Shown piece after piece: positions 63,245 through 64,000 of a stretch of DNA of 64,000 nucleotides. Below the pieces are notes generated by a model. That model worked only from the letters and a program-made list of their open reading frames with translations, was not told the origin of the DNA and made no database searches. Source of the stretch: Simmondsia chinensis (lineage: Eukaryota; Streptophyta; Magnoliopsida; Caryophyllales; Simmondsiaceae); NCBI GenBank assembly GCA_018398585.1, contig JAGTTD010000006.1, positions 3,918,501 through 3,982,500 on the forward strand, given 5' to 3'. The stretch's first letter is position 1. The number at the start of each line of letters is the position of its first letter. The position numbers and the translations under genes were made by a program.

Positions 63245-63289
63245 TGAAAATTAACATAAGAAGGGCATGTTCGGCTTTACTTAATTCAG

Positions 63290-63423
63290 AGTTCATTTAC
63301 CCTTCAGAAACAACCTCTCAGCAGGGTTACACCCTGAAGGGATAAGGTTGCGTACATCTATCCCTCCCAGACCTCGCTTATGCTACATTAGAATGAGGTA
63401 GGCACTTGGTCTGTTGTTGCTCT
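63290..63423 (+). mobile_element. Angiosperm-SINE 3' domain (copy M)
   Basis: AGAAACAACCTCTCAGCAGG, ACACCCTGAAGGGATAAGGT, TGCGTACATCTATCCCTCCC, AGACCTCGCTTATGC and a short TGTTGTTGC tail. It has an insertion (ACATTAGAATGAGG) before the usual CACTTGG. It runs directly into a TRIM whose 5' LTR is cut at this point. Confidence 0.78.
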
Positions 63424-63659
63424 TGGTTCCTTGACAAGGTATTAGAGCCTTGTTGACCAAGAGGTCACGAATTCAAATCTCAACAACCTCCACTTTCAAT
63501 ATTAAAATAATTTAAGTATAAGGTATGAGGTGAGCCTGCGCACTATCCATGTTTCAAGTCCAATTGGCATTTATTTGAGAGGACATGTTAGAGTATAAAA
63601 CTATTTTCCTAGGCCTTCACCCATCAGCTTAAACTTTTGGGAAAGTTGGTTCCTTGACA
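63423..63659 (+). mobile_element. TRIM retrotransposon lacking most of its 5' LTR
   Basis: Only the last ~14 bases of the 5' LTR remain (TTGGTTCCTTGACA), then the primer site AAGGTATTAGAGC (two changes), GTTGACCAAGAGGTCACGAA, CTCCACTTTCAATATTAAAA, and a complete 3' LTR 63586-63659 (TGTTAGAGTATAAAACTATT ... GTTGGTTCCTTGACA). Confidence 0.8.
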
Positions 63660-63664
63660 ATTTT

Positions 63665-64000
63665 GAAGGGTGTTTGGCAACTTAGAAAAAACCTTTTTTT
63701 TATTAAAAGTAGAAGTTATTTTCTACTTTTAAGGAGAAATAAGAATTTGGTGCTTCTCCTTTTAAGTAAAAGTAGAAGCAAAAATTAAACAATTAAAAAA
63801 ACTTGATTTGGATACCCTAAAGTTTGTAAATATACTTTTTAAGTGACTCGAACATTGGTAATATATTTAAAAAATAAGTTATATATTTAAAAAATAATTT
63901 ATACATTTAAAAAATAGTTTACATATTCTTAAATTATACTAAATATACATTTTAATAATCAATAATATATATATTTACGATATTTAAAAATATATTTTAA
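63665..64000. mobile_element. Left part of a MITE, runs off the window
   Basis: GAAGGGTGTTTGGCAACTTA resembles the GTGTTTGGcAa termini of hAT-type MITEs; internal TAGAAGTTATTTTCTACTTT is a small palindrome. The other end is not visible. Confidence 0.4.

Larger units (their letters stand above)
57476..63252 (-). mobile_element. Full-length L1 LINE of the BNR type, exact 16-bp target duplication
   Basis: AACATAAGAAGGGCAT occurs at 57460-57475 and 63253-63268, bounding a 5.8-kb insertion. The poly(A) tail appears as a T run at about 57476-57493. ORF1 starts at 63244 only eight bases inside the 5' boundary, and ORF2 follows. ORF1 begins with an RNA recognition motif, which defines the BNR subgroup of plant L1 elements. 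The whole ORF2 frame is free of frameshifts but has six nonsense codons, so the copy is inactive though structurally complete. Confidence 0.95.

Overview
This is plant nuclear DNA. It is AT-rich, has long introns with GT/AG borders, and is packed with angiosperm transposable elements. I expect a dicot or basal angiosperm but cannot name the species. Two host genes can be reconstructed with confidence. The first, on the + strand (coding part 8549-18810), is an IQ67-domain calmodulin-binding protein of the IQD31/IQD32 type: six coding exons, about 584 residues, plus probable upstream leader exons from about 4.7 kb. The second, on the - strand (27360-25730), is a two-exon, 91-residue atypical HLH protein of the PRE/ILI1/KIDARI family with a TATA box. 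Everything else I recognise is mobile DNA or its debris.

Layout. 1-4.5 kb: start of a hAT transposon, a 5S-headed SINE, a complete 293-bp TRIM and a non-autonomous hAT element. 4.7-19 kb: the IQD gene; its introns hold a solo LTR, a 58-bp SINE piece, unexplained coding-like fragments and a 3.6-kb internally deleted Copia element that itself carries a hAT insertion. 19-25.5 kb: LINE debris, a TRIM, hAT elements, a solo LTR of the same Copia family. 25.7-27.5 kb: the PRE-like gene, lying between two inverted copies of a ~390-bp repeat. 28-31.3 kb: LINE fragments, SINE, microsatellites. 31.4-36.3 kb: a full-structure but broken Copia element. 36.8-57 kb: nested SINEs, LINE pieces, MITEs, a foldback element, solo LTRs, a tandem repeat and a CACTA remnant. 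57.5-63.3 kb: a full-length BNR-type L1 LINE with a 16-bp target-site duplication (TSD). 63.3-64 kb: SINE, TRIM and a MITE end.

The most interesting theme is a SINE family whose 3' part is the conserved angiosperm SINE 3' domain (G/C-rich stem, TTG-repeat tail) and whose 5' part, in four copies, is almost a whole 5S rRNA gene with its internal promoter. One copy is complete between 11-bp TSDs; others are 3'-domain-only copies or carry an unrelated head, also between clean TSDs. How these parts were joined, and whether the 5S head drives transcription, is the main thing to follow up. All calls come from reading the sequence; no database search or alignment was run.
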